64,000 nt of DNA from contig NZ_JAERSE020000004.1 in the NCBI RefSeq assembly GCF_016735585.2, positions 434,001-498,000 on the forward strand, read 5' to 3'. This DNA is from Chryseobacterium tagetis (GTDB taxonomy: Bacteria; Bacteroidota; Bacteroidia; Flavobacteriales; Weeksellaceae). Position numbers and translations under genes: made by a program. Within the stretch, counting starts at the first letter, position 1. Each line of letters starts with the position of its first letter. Under the pieces are notes generated by a model, which worked only from the letters and a program-made list of their open reading frames with translations, searched no databases and was not told the DNA's origin. Of this stretch, positions 1 to 8,762 are shown piece after piece.

Positions 1-528
1 CTAGTTCATTTCTTTTTTTTCTCGTGAAAAAGAAATTCTCTGATAAGGAACGGTAATATCGAAATATATTTCTGATCCGTCTTCTAATGTCAGGACATCC
101 AAATATTTGCCTTCATGTTGCATCAGTCTTTGCTGAGTATATTTTTTTCTCAAATGAAGTTCTAAGAAATCCTTCTCATCAGAAACTCTTGTAACTATAT
201 ATGGATTCTGTAGTGCTCCGTCTCCGGTTTTTTCTATGCAACTCAAAATATTATGACAGATAAATAGTATCCCTTCTGCTGCTTTTGTATTCCCAATCTG
301 TTTTAGCGAAAAGTATTTTATAAAATGTGCTCTTGGGCTTAGTAACACATTAATTGTAACATAGTAATTCAGCTTATCATATTCTTTATCTTCAAACAGC
401 TTTTCCATGATGTCTAAATCATCAGAATAAGGATCGTAATCAGGATTGGTTATAATTAATTCTCTGGATCTCAGAAAATTTTCTTTCGTTGGATCTTTTA
501 CAAAATCAAATACCGTCTCTTGTTTCAT
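1..528 (-). CDS. Hypothetical protein, 175 aa
   Basis: A complete minus-strand reading frame whose TAG stop falls on the first three bases of the window. The product is acidic and soluble-looking, with no signal peptide or membrane segment, and I do not recognise a family. Its start lies inside the end of the upstream gene (23 bp overlap), so the two genes are probably translationally coupled and functionally linked. The C-terminus is rich in charged residues. The function is unknown. Confidence 0.75.
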   Translation of the reverse strand: MKQETVFDFVKDPTKENFLRSRELIITNPDYDPYSDDLDIMEKLFEDKEYDKLNYYVTINVLLSPRAHFIKYFSLKQIGNTKAAEGILFICHNILSCIEKTGDGALQNPYIVTRVSDEKDFLELHLRKKYTQQRLMQHEGKYLDVLTLEDGSEIYFDITVPYQRISFSREKKEMN

Positions 529-1171
529 TTTCTTGTGCTTTGTTAATTTTTAATTCTTTCCAGAAAATATTTTTATACCATCCGAATTCTGCTGTCAGAA
601 GCCTATTGATATAAGGAATTTCCGCCAGTCTGTAGGTTCTATTTTCTACAATTCTTTCCAGATAGAGTTTTCTGTAGGTTGTATCTTTCAGTTCTTCTTC
701 CCAGTTCAGATGTTCCAGTTCCAAATCGGTTTCCACTCCGGAATAATGGAATTGTTTCAGAATCGTTTCAAGCAATTGGATCAAAGGATCATCTGCATCC
801 ACATTTTTGAGAGCAACCACAATCTGCGGCACAAATCTTAATGACAGATCTGCCGACAATTTTGCAGAAAGATCAGGTTTTCCTTTAAAATCAGGGATCA
901 GTTTTACAAGGTCCTTTTCTGTATTTTCGCGAACGAGATAAAGCTGAACGCTATGATACAGGATTTTGGCAGCCCAGACCGCAGCTTCTTTATCAAACGG
1001 AATCTGATCGGAAAAAAATTCAAGTCTTTCTTTTTCAAATTCTGTTTCAAAATATTCTGCAGCTTCCTGTTCTTCTTTGGGAGAGATCTGCTTTACATCT
1101 GCAAAAATGGTAATGCATTCTTCTTTCCGAAGCAGAAATAAAGTATCTAAAAATGGGGATTGAGTTTGCAT
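506..1171 (-). CDS. Hypothetical protein, 221 aa
   Basis: I chose the ATG at 1171 (MQTQSPFLDTLF) over a TTG three codons upstream, because ATG is far more usual here. The product is a soluble, acidic, helix-rich protein with many Glu, Leu and Lys residues. No signal peptide, membrane segment or known motif is visible. Its 3' end overlaps the next gene by 23 bp, which suggests a two-gene unit. I recognise no family. It may be a conserved flavobacterial hypothetical, but that is a guess. Confidence 0.75.
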   Translation of the reverse strand: MQTQSPFLDTLFLLRKEECITIFADVKQISPKEEQEAAEYFETEFEKERLEFFSDQIPFDKEAAVWAAKILYHSVQLYLVRENTEKDLVKLIPDFKGKPDLSAKLSADLSLRFVPQIVVALKNVDADDPLIQLLETILKQFHYSGVETDLELEHLNWEEELKDTTYRKLYLERIVENRTYRLAEIPYINRLLTAEFGWYKNIFWKELKINKAQENETRDGI

Positions 1172-1290
1172 GATAAACAAAAATATAATTATTTCTCTGA
1201 GAATAAAATTTTTAATTCAATGATTAAGAATTAAATACTATTTTTCATTATAAACAGGCAATAAAATACTAGAAAAAGGACTATATCAAT

Positions 1291-1322
1291 AAAAAATCGG
1301 CTCAGATCTTCGATCTGAGCCG
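1291..1322 (-). terminator. Rho-independent terminator behind the VOC gene
   Basis: A perfect 11-bp stem (1298-1308 with 1312-1322) has a 3-base loop. Read on the minus strand it is followed by a run of Ts. It lies 37 bp past the stop of the VOC-family gene. Confidence 0.8.
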
Positions 1323-1358
1323 AGCCAAAGTAAATAAGTTCACTTTGAGAATTAAAAA

Positions 1359-1748
1359 CTATTTTATAATCTCGATGATATTATTTTCAGGATCAAGAAT
1401 TACACTTTCGTAGTATCCATCACCGGAAGTTCTCGGTTCTCCGGCTACTTTATAACCATCGTTTCTTAAAATTTCTGTTAATTCATCAACCTTTTCCTTG
1501 CTTCCTGTAGAAAATGCAAGGTGAATGATCCCGAATTTCTGAGCTTCAAAAGAATTGTTTCCTTCCTGAATGTCGGGTCTTGTCATGATTTCCAATCGGC
1601 TTCCGTTTTCAAAACTCAGGAAATAAGATTCAAAATTCTTTACGGGGTTATGGTATTTTTCATTAGAAACTGCCCCGAAATATTTCTCGTAGAAATCTTT
1701 CATCTTTTCCAGATCCTTTACCCAAAAGGCAACGTGTTCTATTTTCAT
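1359..1748 (-). CDS. VOC-family (glyoxalase-like) protein
   Basis: This 129-aa protein fits a single vicinal-oxygen-chelate domain pair. It begins MKIEHVAFWVKDLEKMKDFY, the usual first beta strand and helix of glyoxalase/bleomycin-resistance proteins. Candidate metal ligands are His5, Glu53, His76 and Glu126, at the spacing seen in glyoxalase I-like members. A role in methylglyoxal or electrophile detoxification is possible, but VOC proteins are functionally diverse and the substrate cannot be read from sequence. It is followed by a strong terminator. It lies 8 bp downstream of the acyltransferase gene on the same strand and may be cotranscribed with it. Confidence 0.85.
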   Translation of the reverse strand: MKIEHVAFWVKDLEKMKDFYEKYFGAVSNEKYHNPVKNFESYFLSFENGSRLEIMTRPDIQEGNNSFEAQKFGIIHLAFSTGSKEKVDELTEILRNDGYKVAGEPRTSGDGYYESVILDPENNIIEIIK

Positions 1749-1756
1749 TGAATCTT

Positions 1757-2899
1757 TTATTTTTTTGATATTAATTTTTTATTTAGCCATTTTCTCACCG
1801 GAATATCGTAGAATTTCATAAAACAGTACGCCAAAACTATTGAAACCGCTACCGTAAGCAAACCAAAAATCCAGGATTGAGGTTCTTCCAGTGTATGCTT
1901 TCCATTCACAATCCATGCCATATAAACATATACTAACGGAAAATGCGTAATATAAATCGGATAGGAAATATCGCCTAAAAATTTACATAACTGATTGGCT
2001 TTTTCACCCACCACTTTTCCTCCCGCACCCAGTAAAATAACAATTGGAAACATTACTATCAAAGTAAAGCATTCATAAAAAGCATTCTGCCAATGGGCTT
2101 CAGTTCCTCCTAAACGTGGAAATGCAAATAAAATGATCAGGATAAAACTTGTAGTAAAAAAAGCATTTTTAGTGAATTTTAATTTAGCCAGTCTTGCCAA
2201 CAATATTCCCATTAAAAAAGGGAAAGCCAGTCTCGTAAATCCAATCCTCAATTGGGTCGCATCATCAATTGACCATCCGCCAATCATGTCTCCATTTGGA
2301 TTGGTAAAGGCATAATGAATGGTAAATCCTGCCGAAATCAATACTAAAACTCCCAAGACAATCTTGGAAGTTTTTCTTAGAATTAAAGCATAAACAATAT
2401 TCGCAATGTATTCAAAAAACAGCGACCAAGACGGGCCGTTTAACGGGTGCATTTCATTCCAGCCACGGATATCCAGACTTTTTCCGACAGGAATTACCGT
2501 CATCCCTATGAACATTACCAAGAGTAATTTCCAGACCGGAGTCGTAGAAATTCCACCCCATCCTAATCCTTCCGAATGTTGGAAATAAAATAAGACCGCC
2601 CCAACCAAAGAACCGATAATAATCATCGGCTGTAACCTCACTAAACGACGGACGAAAAAATCTTTCAGCGTCATCTGATTCCAGCGGTTATCATAGGCAT
2701 AACTGATCACATATCCGGAAAGCATGAAGAAAAAGTCTACTGCCAAATAGCCGTGGTTAATGATCTGTTTGGTGTGATCTCCATTCGAAAATGTTTCAAA
2801 AGCGTGAAAAAAGACAACCATAATAGCAGCAACGCCACGCAATCCGTCAAGGATCTCGTAATGTGGTTTCGATTGGGAAATATTGAAAGTTTGATTCAT
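1757..2899 (-). CDS. Acyltransferase 3 family membrane protein (OafA-like)
   Basis: This is a 380-aa integral membrane protein with about ten hydrophobic segments. The N-terminal LDGLRGVAAIMVVFFHAF carries the family's conserved Arg and His. A second block, DFFVRRLVRLQP, is also typical of acyltransferase family 3. Members transfer acetyl or other acyl groups to sugars of lipopolysaccharide, exopolysaccharide or antibiotics at the inner membrane. No glycan biosynthesis genes sit nearby, so the acceptor is unknown. It is divergent from the AraC regulator at 3000, with a 100-bp AT-rich gap between them. Confidence 0.88.
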   Translation of the reverse strand: MNQTFNISQSKPHYEILDGLRGVAAIMVVFFHAFETFSNGDHTKQIINHGYLAVDFFFMLSGYVISYAYDNRWNQMTLKDFFVRRLVRLQPMIIIGSLVGAVLFYFQHSEGLGWGGISTTPVWKLLLVMFIGMTVIPVGKSLDIRGWNEMHPLNGPSWSLFFEYIANIVYALILRKTSKIVLGVLVLISAGFTIHYAFTNPNGDMIGGWSIDDATQLRIGFTRLAFPFLMGILLARLAKLKFTKNAFFTTSFILIILFAFPRLGGTEAHWQNAFYECFTLIVMFPIVILLGAGGKVVGEKANQLCKFLGDISYPIYITHFPLVYVYMAWIVNGKHTLEEPQSWIFGLLTVAVSIVLAYCFMKFYDIPVRKWLNKKLISKK

Positions 2900-2999
2900 A
2901 TTTAACTTAAAAAATTAATGCAAAAATAGAGGGTATTGTCTCAAAAAGATTGTTTTATATTTTTTAATTATTGTCTTATATTTACATTATTCTGATTAC

Positions 3000-3887
3000 A
3001 TGTATTTAAATGAAGCAAAATTTAAAATATTTCCAAGAGCAAGAACCCATACTTTTCACTTTGATCATGTTCATATCAAGTGGAATCAGCAGGTGCCGCT
3101 TCATCAGCAGGAAACGTGGGAACTGTCTTATATTATCACAGGAAGTGGGGCAAGAATCATTGGTGATGTTGTGGAAAACTTTTCGAAAGGAGAAGTTATT
3201 TTGATCCCGCCCAATATCCCGCATTGCTGGTCTTTTGACGAATCTGTTCATGACCGTGAAGGCAACATTGAAAATATCACGATTGTTTTTGAAAATGACT
3301 TTCTGGAAAGCTGTAAAAATCTTTTTCCCGAACTTTTCAACAGTATTTCTGAGCTCCAAAATAATGAGAATGCCGTGTCTTTTAAAGATGAATTGTTAGA
3401 AAAACTTCAGATTTTAATGACTTCAATGATTCATCAAAATGATATTGAAAGGGTTTCTTCTTTTATTCAATTGCTGGAACTGATTTCTTACTGTAAAGAC
3501 ATGCAGATTGTCGGAAGACCCGTCACAGAAAACAAAAGAGAGAAAAAGCTACAGGAAATTTACCTTTTTATTTTAAGCAATTTCCAAAGGAATATCAGCC
3601 TGGAAGAAATTTCAAAATCTGCAGGAATGCAGAAATCCTCCTTTTGTGTTTTCTTCAAAAAAATGACCGGAAAATCTTTTTTTACTTATTTAACCGAATT
3701 CAGGATCGAATCTTCATGTCAGATGCTGTTAAAGACAAAACTGTCTATTGCTGAAATCTGCATTGCTTCCGGCTTTAATGATATTCCTTATTATAACCGA
3801 GTTTTTAAGAAAATTAAAAAAGTAACTCCCACACAATTCAGAAAAAATAATATTGATAAATTTTGCTTAAAAAGTCTTATTCATTAA
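3000..3887 (+). CDS. AraC-family transcriptional regulator with cupin sensor
   Basis: The 295-aa protein has an N-terminal cupin-like half (residues about 20-90) that includes an HQQETWELSYIITGSG strand typical of AraC sugar sensors. The C-terminal half (about 185-285) has two helix-turn-helix motifs around ISLEEISKSAGM and SIAEICIASGFNDIPYYNRVFKK, ending in the family signature TPTQFRK. It is divergent from the acyltransferase gene, which it may control. Alternatively it regulates a distant sugar locus. The effector is unknown. Confidence 0.88.
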   Translation: MYLNEAKFKIFPRARTHTFHFDHVHIKWNQQVPLHQQETWELSYIITGSGARIIGDVVENFSKGEVILIPPNIPHCWSFDESVHDREGNIENITIVFENDFLESCKNLFPELFNSISELQNNENAVSFKDELLEKLQILMTSMIHQNDIERVSSFIQLLELISYCKDMQIVGRPVTENKREKKLQEIYLFILSNFQRNISLEEISKSAGMQKSSFCVFFKKMTGKSFFTYLTEFRIESSCQMLLKTKLSIAEICIASGFNDIPYYNRVFKKIKKVTPTQFRKNNIDKFCLKSLIH

Positions 3888-3909
3888 AAAAAATTCATGA
3901 AACCGTAAA

Positions 3910-3944
3910 TTGACAATTCTCTATTCACTTATTTATTATATTTG
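3910..3944 (+). promoter_or_regulatory. Candidate Bacteroidetes-type promoter for deoD
   Basis: TATATTTG at 3937-3944 matches the Bacteroidetes -7 element TAnnTTTG. A TTG at 3910-3912 could be the -33 element, though the 24-base spacing is at the long end. It lies 18 bp upstream of the deoD ATG, so the 5' leader would be very short. Confidence 0.4.
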
Positions 3945-3962
3945 CTGCTTCAAAATAAAATT

Positions 3963-4673
3963 ATGAGTATTCACATTAGTGCAAAAAAAGGAGAAATTGC
4001 TAAAGTAGTGCTACAGCCGGGAGATCCGCTTCGTGCACAATATATTGCTGAAAATTATTTGGAAAATGCAAAATTAGTCAGCAAAACGAGAGGCATTTTC
4101 TATTATACAGGACTTTACAAAGGAAAAGAAATCACTGTAGGTGCTAGTGGAATGGGATTTCCAAGCATTGGAATTTATTCTTTTGAACTGTATACAGAGT
4201 ATGAAGTGGATACGATTATCAGAATCGGAACTTGTGGTGCCTATACAACAGATCTGAAAACATTTGATATTTTAAATGTTGAAAAAGCAGCAAGTGAAAG
4301 TACTTACGCCAAGTTTGCATGGGAAATTGAAGATGATATTCTTTCTCATCAGGGAAGTATTTTTGGTACCATCAATGCAACGGCTGGGGAATTATCTTTA
4401 ACAACAAAAGCTATTAACGTTCACAGTAGTGATATTTTCTACAGAAAAGATCCTGCTGTTCCTGCCATTGCTACAAAATATAACTGTCCTGCAGTAGAAA
4501 TGGAAGCATTCGGATTATTTGCCAATGCCCAACATTTAGGAAAAAATGCAGCCACCATTCTTACGGTAACAGATATTATCCCTACTCACGAGAAAATTTC
4601 TGCCGACGAAAGGGAAACAGCTTTGAAACCTATGATGGAACTGGCTTTGGAAGCGGCTATTAAAAGTTTATAA
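3963..4673 (+). CDS. deoD: Purine-nucleoside phosphorylase DeoD
   Basis: The 236-aa length matches the hexameric bacterial PNP family, which cleaves purine (deoxy)ribonucleosides with phosphate in the salvage pathway. The N-terminus MSIHISAKKGEIAKVVLQPG and GDPLRAQYIAENYLENA is the phosphate-binding region. GMGFPSIGIYSFEL, the IRIGTCGAYT block and VEMEAFGLF (nucleoside-binding Glu) are all present, and VTDIIPTHE follows near the catalytic Asp. I chose ATG 3963 because an in-frame upstream start would add seven residues not found in the family. A terminator follows. Confidence 0.95.
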   Translation: MSIHISAKKGEIAKVVLQPGDPLRAQYIAENYLENAKLVSKTRGIFYYTGLYKGKEITVGASGMGFPSIGIYSFELYTEYEVDTIIRIGTCGAYTTDLKTFDILNVEKAASESTYAKFAWEIEDDILSHQGSIFGTINATAGELSLTTKAINVHSSDIFYRKDPAVPAIATKYNCPAVEMEAFGLFANAQHLGKNAATILTVTDIIPTHEKISADERETALKPMMELALEAAIKSL

Positions 4674-4712
4674 AAAATAAAGAACGCTAAAAAGCACTTA
4701 AAAATATTTAAT

Positions 4713-4749
4713 AAAAAAGAGTTTTACTGTATCTGTAAAACTCTTTTTT
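4713..4749. terminator. Bidirectional terminator between deoD and tatD
   Basis: A perfect 15-bp inverted repeat (4713-4727 with 4735-4749) has A and T runs on both flanks, so it can end transcripts from both converging genes. It overlaps the tatD stop codon. Confidence 0.85.
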
Positions 4750-5533
4750 ATATGCTGAAAAAACTTTCGGCGACTGCTGTCGTTTCGTTGGCGACTTCGG
4801 AAATACTGATTTTCTTTAGATGGGCAATCGTTTGGGCAACATAGGGTAAAAATGCAGGTTCATTTCTGCGGTTCTGCGTTCTCGGCATATTTTTCGGCAG
4901 CATGAATGGCGCATCGGTTTCAATCATCATCCGGTCGAGAGGAACATATTTAATAACTTCTTCCAAATGTTTGAATCTTTTCTGATCGGTGATCGCTCCG
5001 GTAAATCCCAAATAAAATCCTTTATCCAGATACGTTTTTGCCTCTTCTAATGTTCCTGTGAAACAATGAACAACCGCATTCGGTAGTCTGGATAAGTATT
5101 CGTCTGTAATTTCGTTAAACCTTTTGAAGGCCGATCGTTCATGCAAGAAAAGCGGTTTATTAACTTCTATGGCCAATTCAAGTTGGGCACGATAACATTT
5201 TTCCTGAATGGGTCTTGGAGAAAAATCTCTGTCGAAATCCAATCCGCATTCTCCTACAGAAACAACGTGGTCTTGTTTTAATAATGTTCTTAATTCAGGG
5301 ATACTTTCGTGATTAAAAGATTTGGCATCGTGCGGATGAATTCCGGCCGTTGAAAAGAGAACATACTCATAATTTGCTGCTATTTCAGCTGATTCTTTAC
5401 TCCCTTTTACACTTGTTCCTGTAAGGATCATGCAGTGAACTCCACTGGCAAGAGCAAAGTTGACGATTTCAGCGTGTTCATTATTAAACTGTTTGTTGGT
5501 AAGATTGATACCAATGTCGATAAATGTGTTCAT
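4748..5533 (-). CDS. tatD: TatD-family metal-dependent hydrolase
   Basis: The 261-aa TIM-barrel hydrolase opens with FIDIGINLTNKQF, the form found in TatD itself rather than the HxH of YcfH-type paralogues. Family metal-site motifs are in place: GIHPHD (His66, His68), VGECGLDFDRDF (Glu95), FLHER (His131), VVHCFTG (His156) and ETDAPF (Asp207). TatD proteins are Mg-dependent 3'-5' DNA/RNA exonucleases linked to DNA repair. The start codon overlaps the stop of the small upstream frame as ATGA. Confidence 0.92.
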   Translation of the reverse strand: MNTFIDIGINLTNKQFNNEHAEIVNFALASGVHCMILTGTSVKGSKESAEIAANYEYVLFSTAGIHPHDAKSFNHESIPELRTLLKQDHVVSVGECGLDFDRDFSPRPIQEKCYRAQLELAIEVNKPLFLHERSAFKRFNEITDEYLSRLPNAVVHCFTGTLEEAKTYLDKGFYLGFTGAITDQKRFKHLEEVIKYVPLDRMMIETDAPFMLPKNMPRTQNRRNEPAFLPYVAQTIAHLKKISISEVANETTAVAESFFSI

Positions 5534-5842
5534 TTTTTTTCTGTTTTATTTTTTATTAGAAAATATCTTGCTACATGTGCTCTGTTTATAAAGCTTTTAA
5601 AAGATTTCTCAGAATAGAAACTTCTGTAATCAGAATGTGTTCTTCCGTTCATTTCTCTTGTTATTTTAGCCCAGATTAATTTTCTTTCTGCTTTTAAAAA
5701 ATTTGATGGTTTCATTGAGCTGATCTTCTATTGTTGCCTTTTCAGTTCTCCTCCACTTTTTATTTCCGTACTTTTTCAGATAGGGCGGAATCTTCCCCCA
5801 TTCATAACTTCTGAAAGGGCCTTTGTTATACATATTTTTCAT
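5530..5842 (-). pseudogene. Small basic protein gene, apparently split by a +1 frameshift
   Basis: Two overlapping minus-strand frames look like one gene. The first starts at 5842 (MKNMYNKGPFRSYEWGK, with YLKKYGNKKWRR) and stops at 5666. The second is open from 5715 to 5530, and its Lys/Arg-rich character continues that of the first. Reading across a T6A4 run near 5700 with a one-base shift joins TIKFF to KAERKLIWAKITREMNGR and gives a product of about 103 residues. The second frame ends in an ATGA overlap with tatD, which argues that it was translated. It could also be two genuine overlapping genes or a sequencing indel. The function is unknown. Confidence 0.5.
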
Positions 5843-5944
5843 TGAAAAATTATATTTTACTTCGACAAAAGTATGGGAGAAGTGCGCAATGTTTTTACGC
5901 AAAAAAAAATTTCAGTAGTATTAATGAATAAAAGAATACGTCAT

Positions 5945-6595
5945 TTATTCATTCATAAAAACTTCAAGAAAACCAATTAAATGCTTCCCTCCGTGACTCC
6001 AACGGATTCCGTGGCCTTCTTTTTCGCGTACCTCGAAAACCAGTTCGTGCTTATAATGAAAGAAAACATTCCACCATGTTTTGTTATCTAAAATAAAATT
6101 GATTTTCTCCATGACCTTTTCCTGTTTCTCCTGATTGTTTCCTTTTACTTCACCCCAGAACTGATCTTCCATTCTTCCCACATGTTTTTCCCAGGCTCTT
6201 TGCGCGATGGTAATTTCTTCATTGAATGGTTTCTGACAGGCTTCAATCAGAGTTTTTCTTAAAGGAGGAACCGCATTTTCATCACGGATACTCGCAGAAG
6301 TCAATCTTTGTCCCAAGATATTCAGCCAGTTCTCAAACGGAATTTCTTCCAATTTTTGAATTTTAATTTCTTCAGGTTCTTTACTTTTAAAAATATCCAG
6401 AAACAGGTTGAAGCTTTCTTTTCTGTCAATCTTTATTTCTTCATTAAAGTAAGGAAGTTTCCAATCTGAAATTATATGCTGAGAATCCTGAATGTTTTTA
6501 CTTAAAGCCTCTATATGCTCAGCTTCTAAAATTGCGTGGTATTTTTCTTTCCAGCCTTCAGAAAATAAGGGAATATATTTTTCGAAAAGATTCAT
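5945..6595 (-). CDS. Hypothetical protein, 216 aa
   Basis: A soluble, Glu/Lys- and Trp-rich protein with no signal peptide or transmembrane segment. A notable stretch near the C-terminus reads RWSHGGKHLIGFLEVFMNE, preceded by NKTWWNVFFHYKHELVF. It starts 2 bp after the stop of the upstream DUF434 gene, so the two are surely cotranscribed. I do not recognise a family, and a functional link with the DUF434 protein is only inferred from the tight spacing. Confidence 0.75.
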   Translation of the reverse strand: MNLFEKYIPLFSEGWKEKYHAILEAEHIEALSKNIQDSQHIISDWKLPYFNEEIKIDRKESFNLFLDIFKSKEPEEIKIQKLEEIPFENWLNILGQRLTSASIRDENAVPPLRKTLIEACQKPFNEEITIAQRAWEKHVGRMEDQFWGEVKGNNQEKQEKVMEKINFILDNKTWWNVFFHYKHELVFEVREKEGHGIRWSHGGKHLIGFLEVFMNE

Positions 6596-6597
6596 TT

Positions 6598-7317
6598 CTA
6601 AAACATTTTTACAAGATTAACGGAAAGCTTTTCTTCATCTATTATATATTGAATCAGATTAAACCAGTTTTTACAATGATCCAGAATCCACGCATCGGAA
6701 GAAACCACAATATCAGCATTTTCCACTAAAAATTTGTCCGGATTGAATTCTAGTTCTGCTTCCCAGCTGAAATTATTTTCCGTTGCAACATCAAGAATCA
6801 TTTGTTTAATTCTCCCGCTATTGGAAACCGGTTTATCAAAGATCCAAACGATCTTTTGAGCTTTGGAATTTTGATAAAATTTAGCAATCAGTTTTATTGC
6901 CGAAAAAGTCTGACTGACTCTTTTATAAGTTCCGTGAACTTCTGACAGATCACGAAAAGAACCGTCTAAACCTTCAAAAATATAGGCTTCTGAAAGCAGG
7001 CTTTCCAACAGGATCAAAACATTAAAACCATCTAAATAAATGGTAGTATTTTCCAGCTCCGAAACTTCCAGCTGTTTAGATTTTCTATTTTGAATCTGAA
7101 CCGTTGAAGCAGAAGCTCCACGCACCGACTGAATCTGCCGAGTTTTCAGTCTATATCTGTTTCCTACAAGTTCGGAAGAAGCTTTTTCAGCGTAATCACG
7201 GCTCAATAGATACTGCATATCCTGAACTGCTGATTTTAATTTATCTTTCTGCTTTTCTGAACCGAATAATGCATCATCTCCAGTGTTCTTTCCACGGTTT
7301 CTGTTGTTCATATTCAA
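6598..7317 (-). CDS. DUF434-domain protein (PIN-like C-terminal half)
   Basis: The 239-aa protein has an N-terminal segment (residues about 25-75) with YLLSRDYAEKASSELVGNRY and RLKTRQIQSVRG, the conserved pattern of DUF434. The C-terminal part (about 90-235) has IYLDGFNVLILLESLL and ADIVVSSDAWILD, which resemble the acidic core of PIN-like nuclease folds (DUF5616 region). An RNA- or DNA-related role is plausible but unproven. It is cotranscribed with the 216-aa hypothetical gene that follows. Confidence 0.75.
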   Translation of the reverse strand: MNMNNRNRGKNTGDDALFGSEKQKDKLKSAVQDMQYLLSRDYAEKASSELVGNRYRLKTRQIQSVRGASASTVQIQNRKSKQLEVSELENTTIYLDGFNVLILLESLLSEAYIFEGLDGSFRDLSEVHGTYKRVSQTFSAIKLIAKFYQNSKAQKIVWIFDKPVSNSGRIKQMILDVATENNFSWEAELEFNPDKFLVENADIVVSSDAWILDHCKNWFNLIQYIIDEEKLSVNLVKMF

Positions 7318-7326
7318 ATGTAGAAG

Positions 7327-8325
7327 TTATTTTTCAATATAGGTGTAATAGTCTGCATGGGAATCGAAAATAACAACAGTATTTTCTTTTATTCCATAAG
7401 CAGCCCTATCACTGATATAATCGAAATCCCCCTGCACTATTTCTCCATTGGTTTTCAGAAGATTGTACGTATTGTCTTTTTTAAAAGCACCAATAACATC
7501 GGTCTGATAAGCAGGTGTCATGCATTCATAAGGTGATGAGAGCACCCAATTCATTTTATTATTTTGATAGGTATAATAATTCCATGCATTCTTCTCAAAC
7601 AGCATAATATAGTTTCCTACGAACGCCGCTTTTTCATATTTTATTTTGAAAACTTCATTTCCGTTGGCTTGAAATACACCATACTTATTTTTATTTTTTA
7701 CAATGAGTAAATTTCTGCCTGAATTTTCTCCGTATAATAAATGATCCTGCGTTATAATAGTATCTACATCAGTTTTAAAGACGGGTTCATTTTTGGAGTT
7801 ATGCAGATTGTATTTCCCTGTTTTCGTTTTTGTCAAAAAGTAACCGGAAGCTGCTGGTTCTGCACAATAAATAGAACTTTCTTTCCAGAGTCCTGATCCC
7901 ACATCATACATGACATGCTCATCAAATACTGCATATTTTTCGTACATCGTTAATTTTACTGGGGAAGTTGAATCTGAATAATAAATAAACTTTCCGCTCA
8001 GATCGATCAGTCCCCACCGTTCTTTATATTTTACAACCGCTGTTTTTCCCACGAACGGGTAAGCCATTTCAAACCCGTATGGAAATATTCTTTTTTTGGT
8101 TCTGATATTGTAAAAATAAAAGTCGTTATCATTGGTGGAATATCCTGCTTTGTATTCGTAAGAATTACTTACAAAAACCGTATCATTGGCTTTGGTAATA
8201 AAGTTTTCCAAAATATCCGGATCGAATCGGCCTCTATATTTACCGAGTGGAGCTTGCGAAAAAAAGCTTTCCGAAAAAAGTAAAAAAATAAAAAAAATAT
8301 ATCCTGTTTTTCTCTGTGATTTCAT
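7327..8325 (-). CDS. Secreted WG-repeat-like protein
   Basis: The 332-aa protein has an N-terminal signal peptide (residues about 1-23, a basic start then IFFIFLLFSESFFSQA). The mature part contains degenerate repeats of the WG type, such as RWGLIDLSGKFIYY and KYGVFQANGNEVFKIKYEKA. Such repeats form beta-rich domains of unknown binding function. It lies 9 bp upstream of the DUF434 gene on the same strand. No catalytic motif is visible. The export route is probably Sec to the periplasm or surface. Confidence 0.7.
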   Translation of the reverse strand: MKSQRKTGYIFFIFLLFSESFFSQAPLGKYRGRFDPDILENFITKANDTVFVSNSYEYKAGYSTNDNDFYFYNIRTKKRIFPYGFEMAYPFVGKTAVVKYKERWGLIDLSGKFIYYSDSTSPVKLTMYEKYAVFDEHVMYDVGSGLWKESSIYCAEPAASGYFLTKTKTGKYNLHNSKNEPVFKTDVDTIITQDHLLYGENSGRNLLIVKNKNKYGVFQANGNEVFKIKYEKAAFVGNYIMLFEKNAWNYYTYQNNKMNWVLSSPYECMTPAYQTDVIGAFKKDNTYNLLKTNGEIVQGDFDYISDRAAYGIKENTVVIFDSHADYYTYIEK

Positions 8326-8762
8326 GGTTTTAAAAGCATTGTAAGAATTACAAAACTATTTAAATATCCTGTATAAAAACAGAAATTGTTTTTTCAGGAA
8401 CATTTTTCGGGGAATTAAAATTGTTCTTCGATCCCTATTATCCGTAAATTATCTTAAAAATAAAATTAAAAATATTCTTTCAATATCCTACAAAATAAAG
8501 GAATACACTTACCCTTATCATAAAAAACAAGATATTACAAAAATCCCATTACATATTATATAAAATTATTACATTTAGAGACATTCATTTATTAATAAAA
8601 CAGCATTTTTAATTCATAAATGATACTGATCAATAAGTAAGTCTTAGAATTTCCAAAAATCATTACGCAGTAAAACATAAATTTTTGGGAAAAATTCGCT
8701 TTAAAAATGCAATCGATTGCATTTTAAGATTAAGAAAGAAATTTAAAACAAATTAAAATATA
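8326..8762. other. Intergenic region upstream of xylA
   Basis: This 437-bp AT-rich gap lies between two divergent genes. The only structure I can support is the perfect palindrome at 8704-8725. No small ORF or RNA gene is evident. Confidence 0.6.
8704..8725. promoter_or_regulatory. LacI-type operator upstream of xylA
   Basis: A perfect 22-bp palindrome centred on CG, with core TGCAATCGATTGCA at 8708-8721. This is the form expected for a LacI/GalR dimer site. It lies 37 bp upstream of the xylA ATG. It is the best match (14/14) of five related sites in the window, and the LacI-family gene at 12890 is the likely partner. Confidence 0.8.

Noticed and set aside
2133-2588. Two 60-codon plus-strand frames opposite the acyltransferase gene
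   Set aside because: Antisense to a strong membrane-protein gene; shadows.
5666-5715. Programmed -1 ribosomal frameshift in the split gene upstream of tatD
   Set aside because: Joining the frames needs a +1 (or -2) shift, and the run is not in the phase needed for a -1 slip; mutation or sequencing error is simpler.
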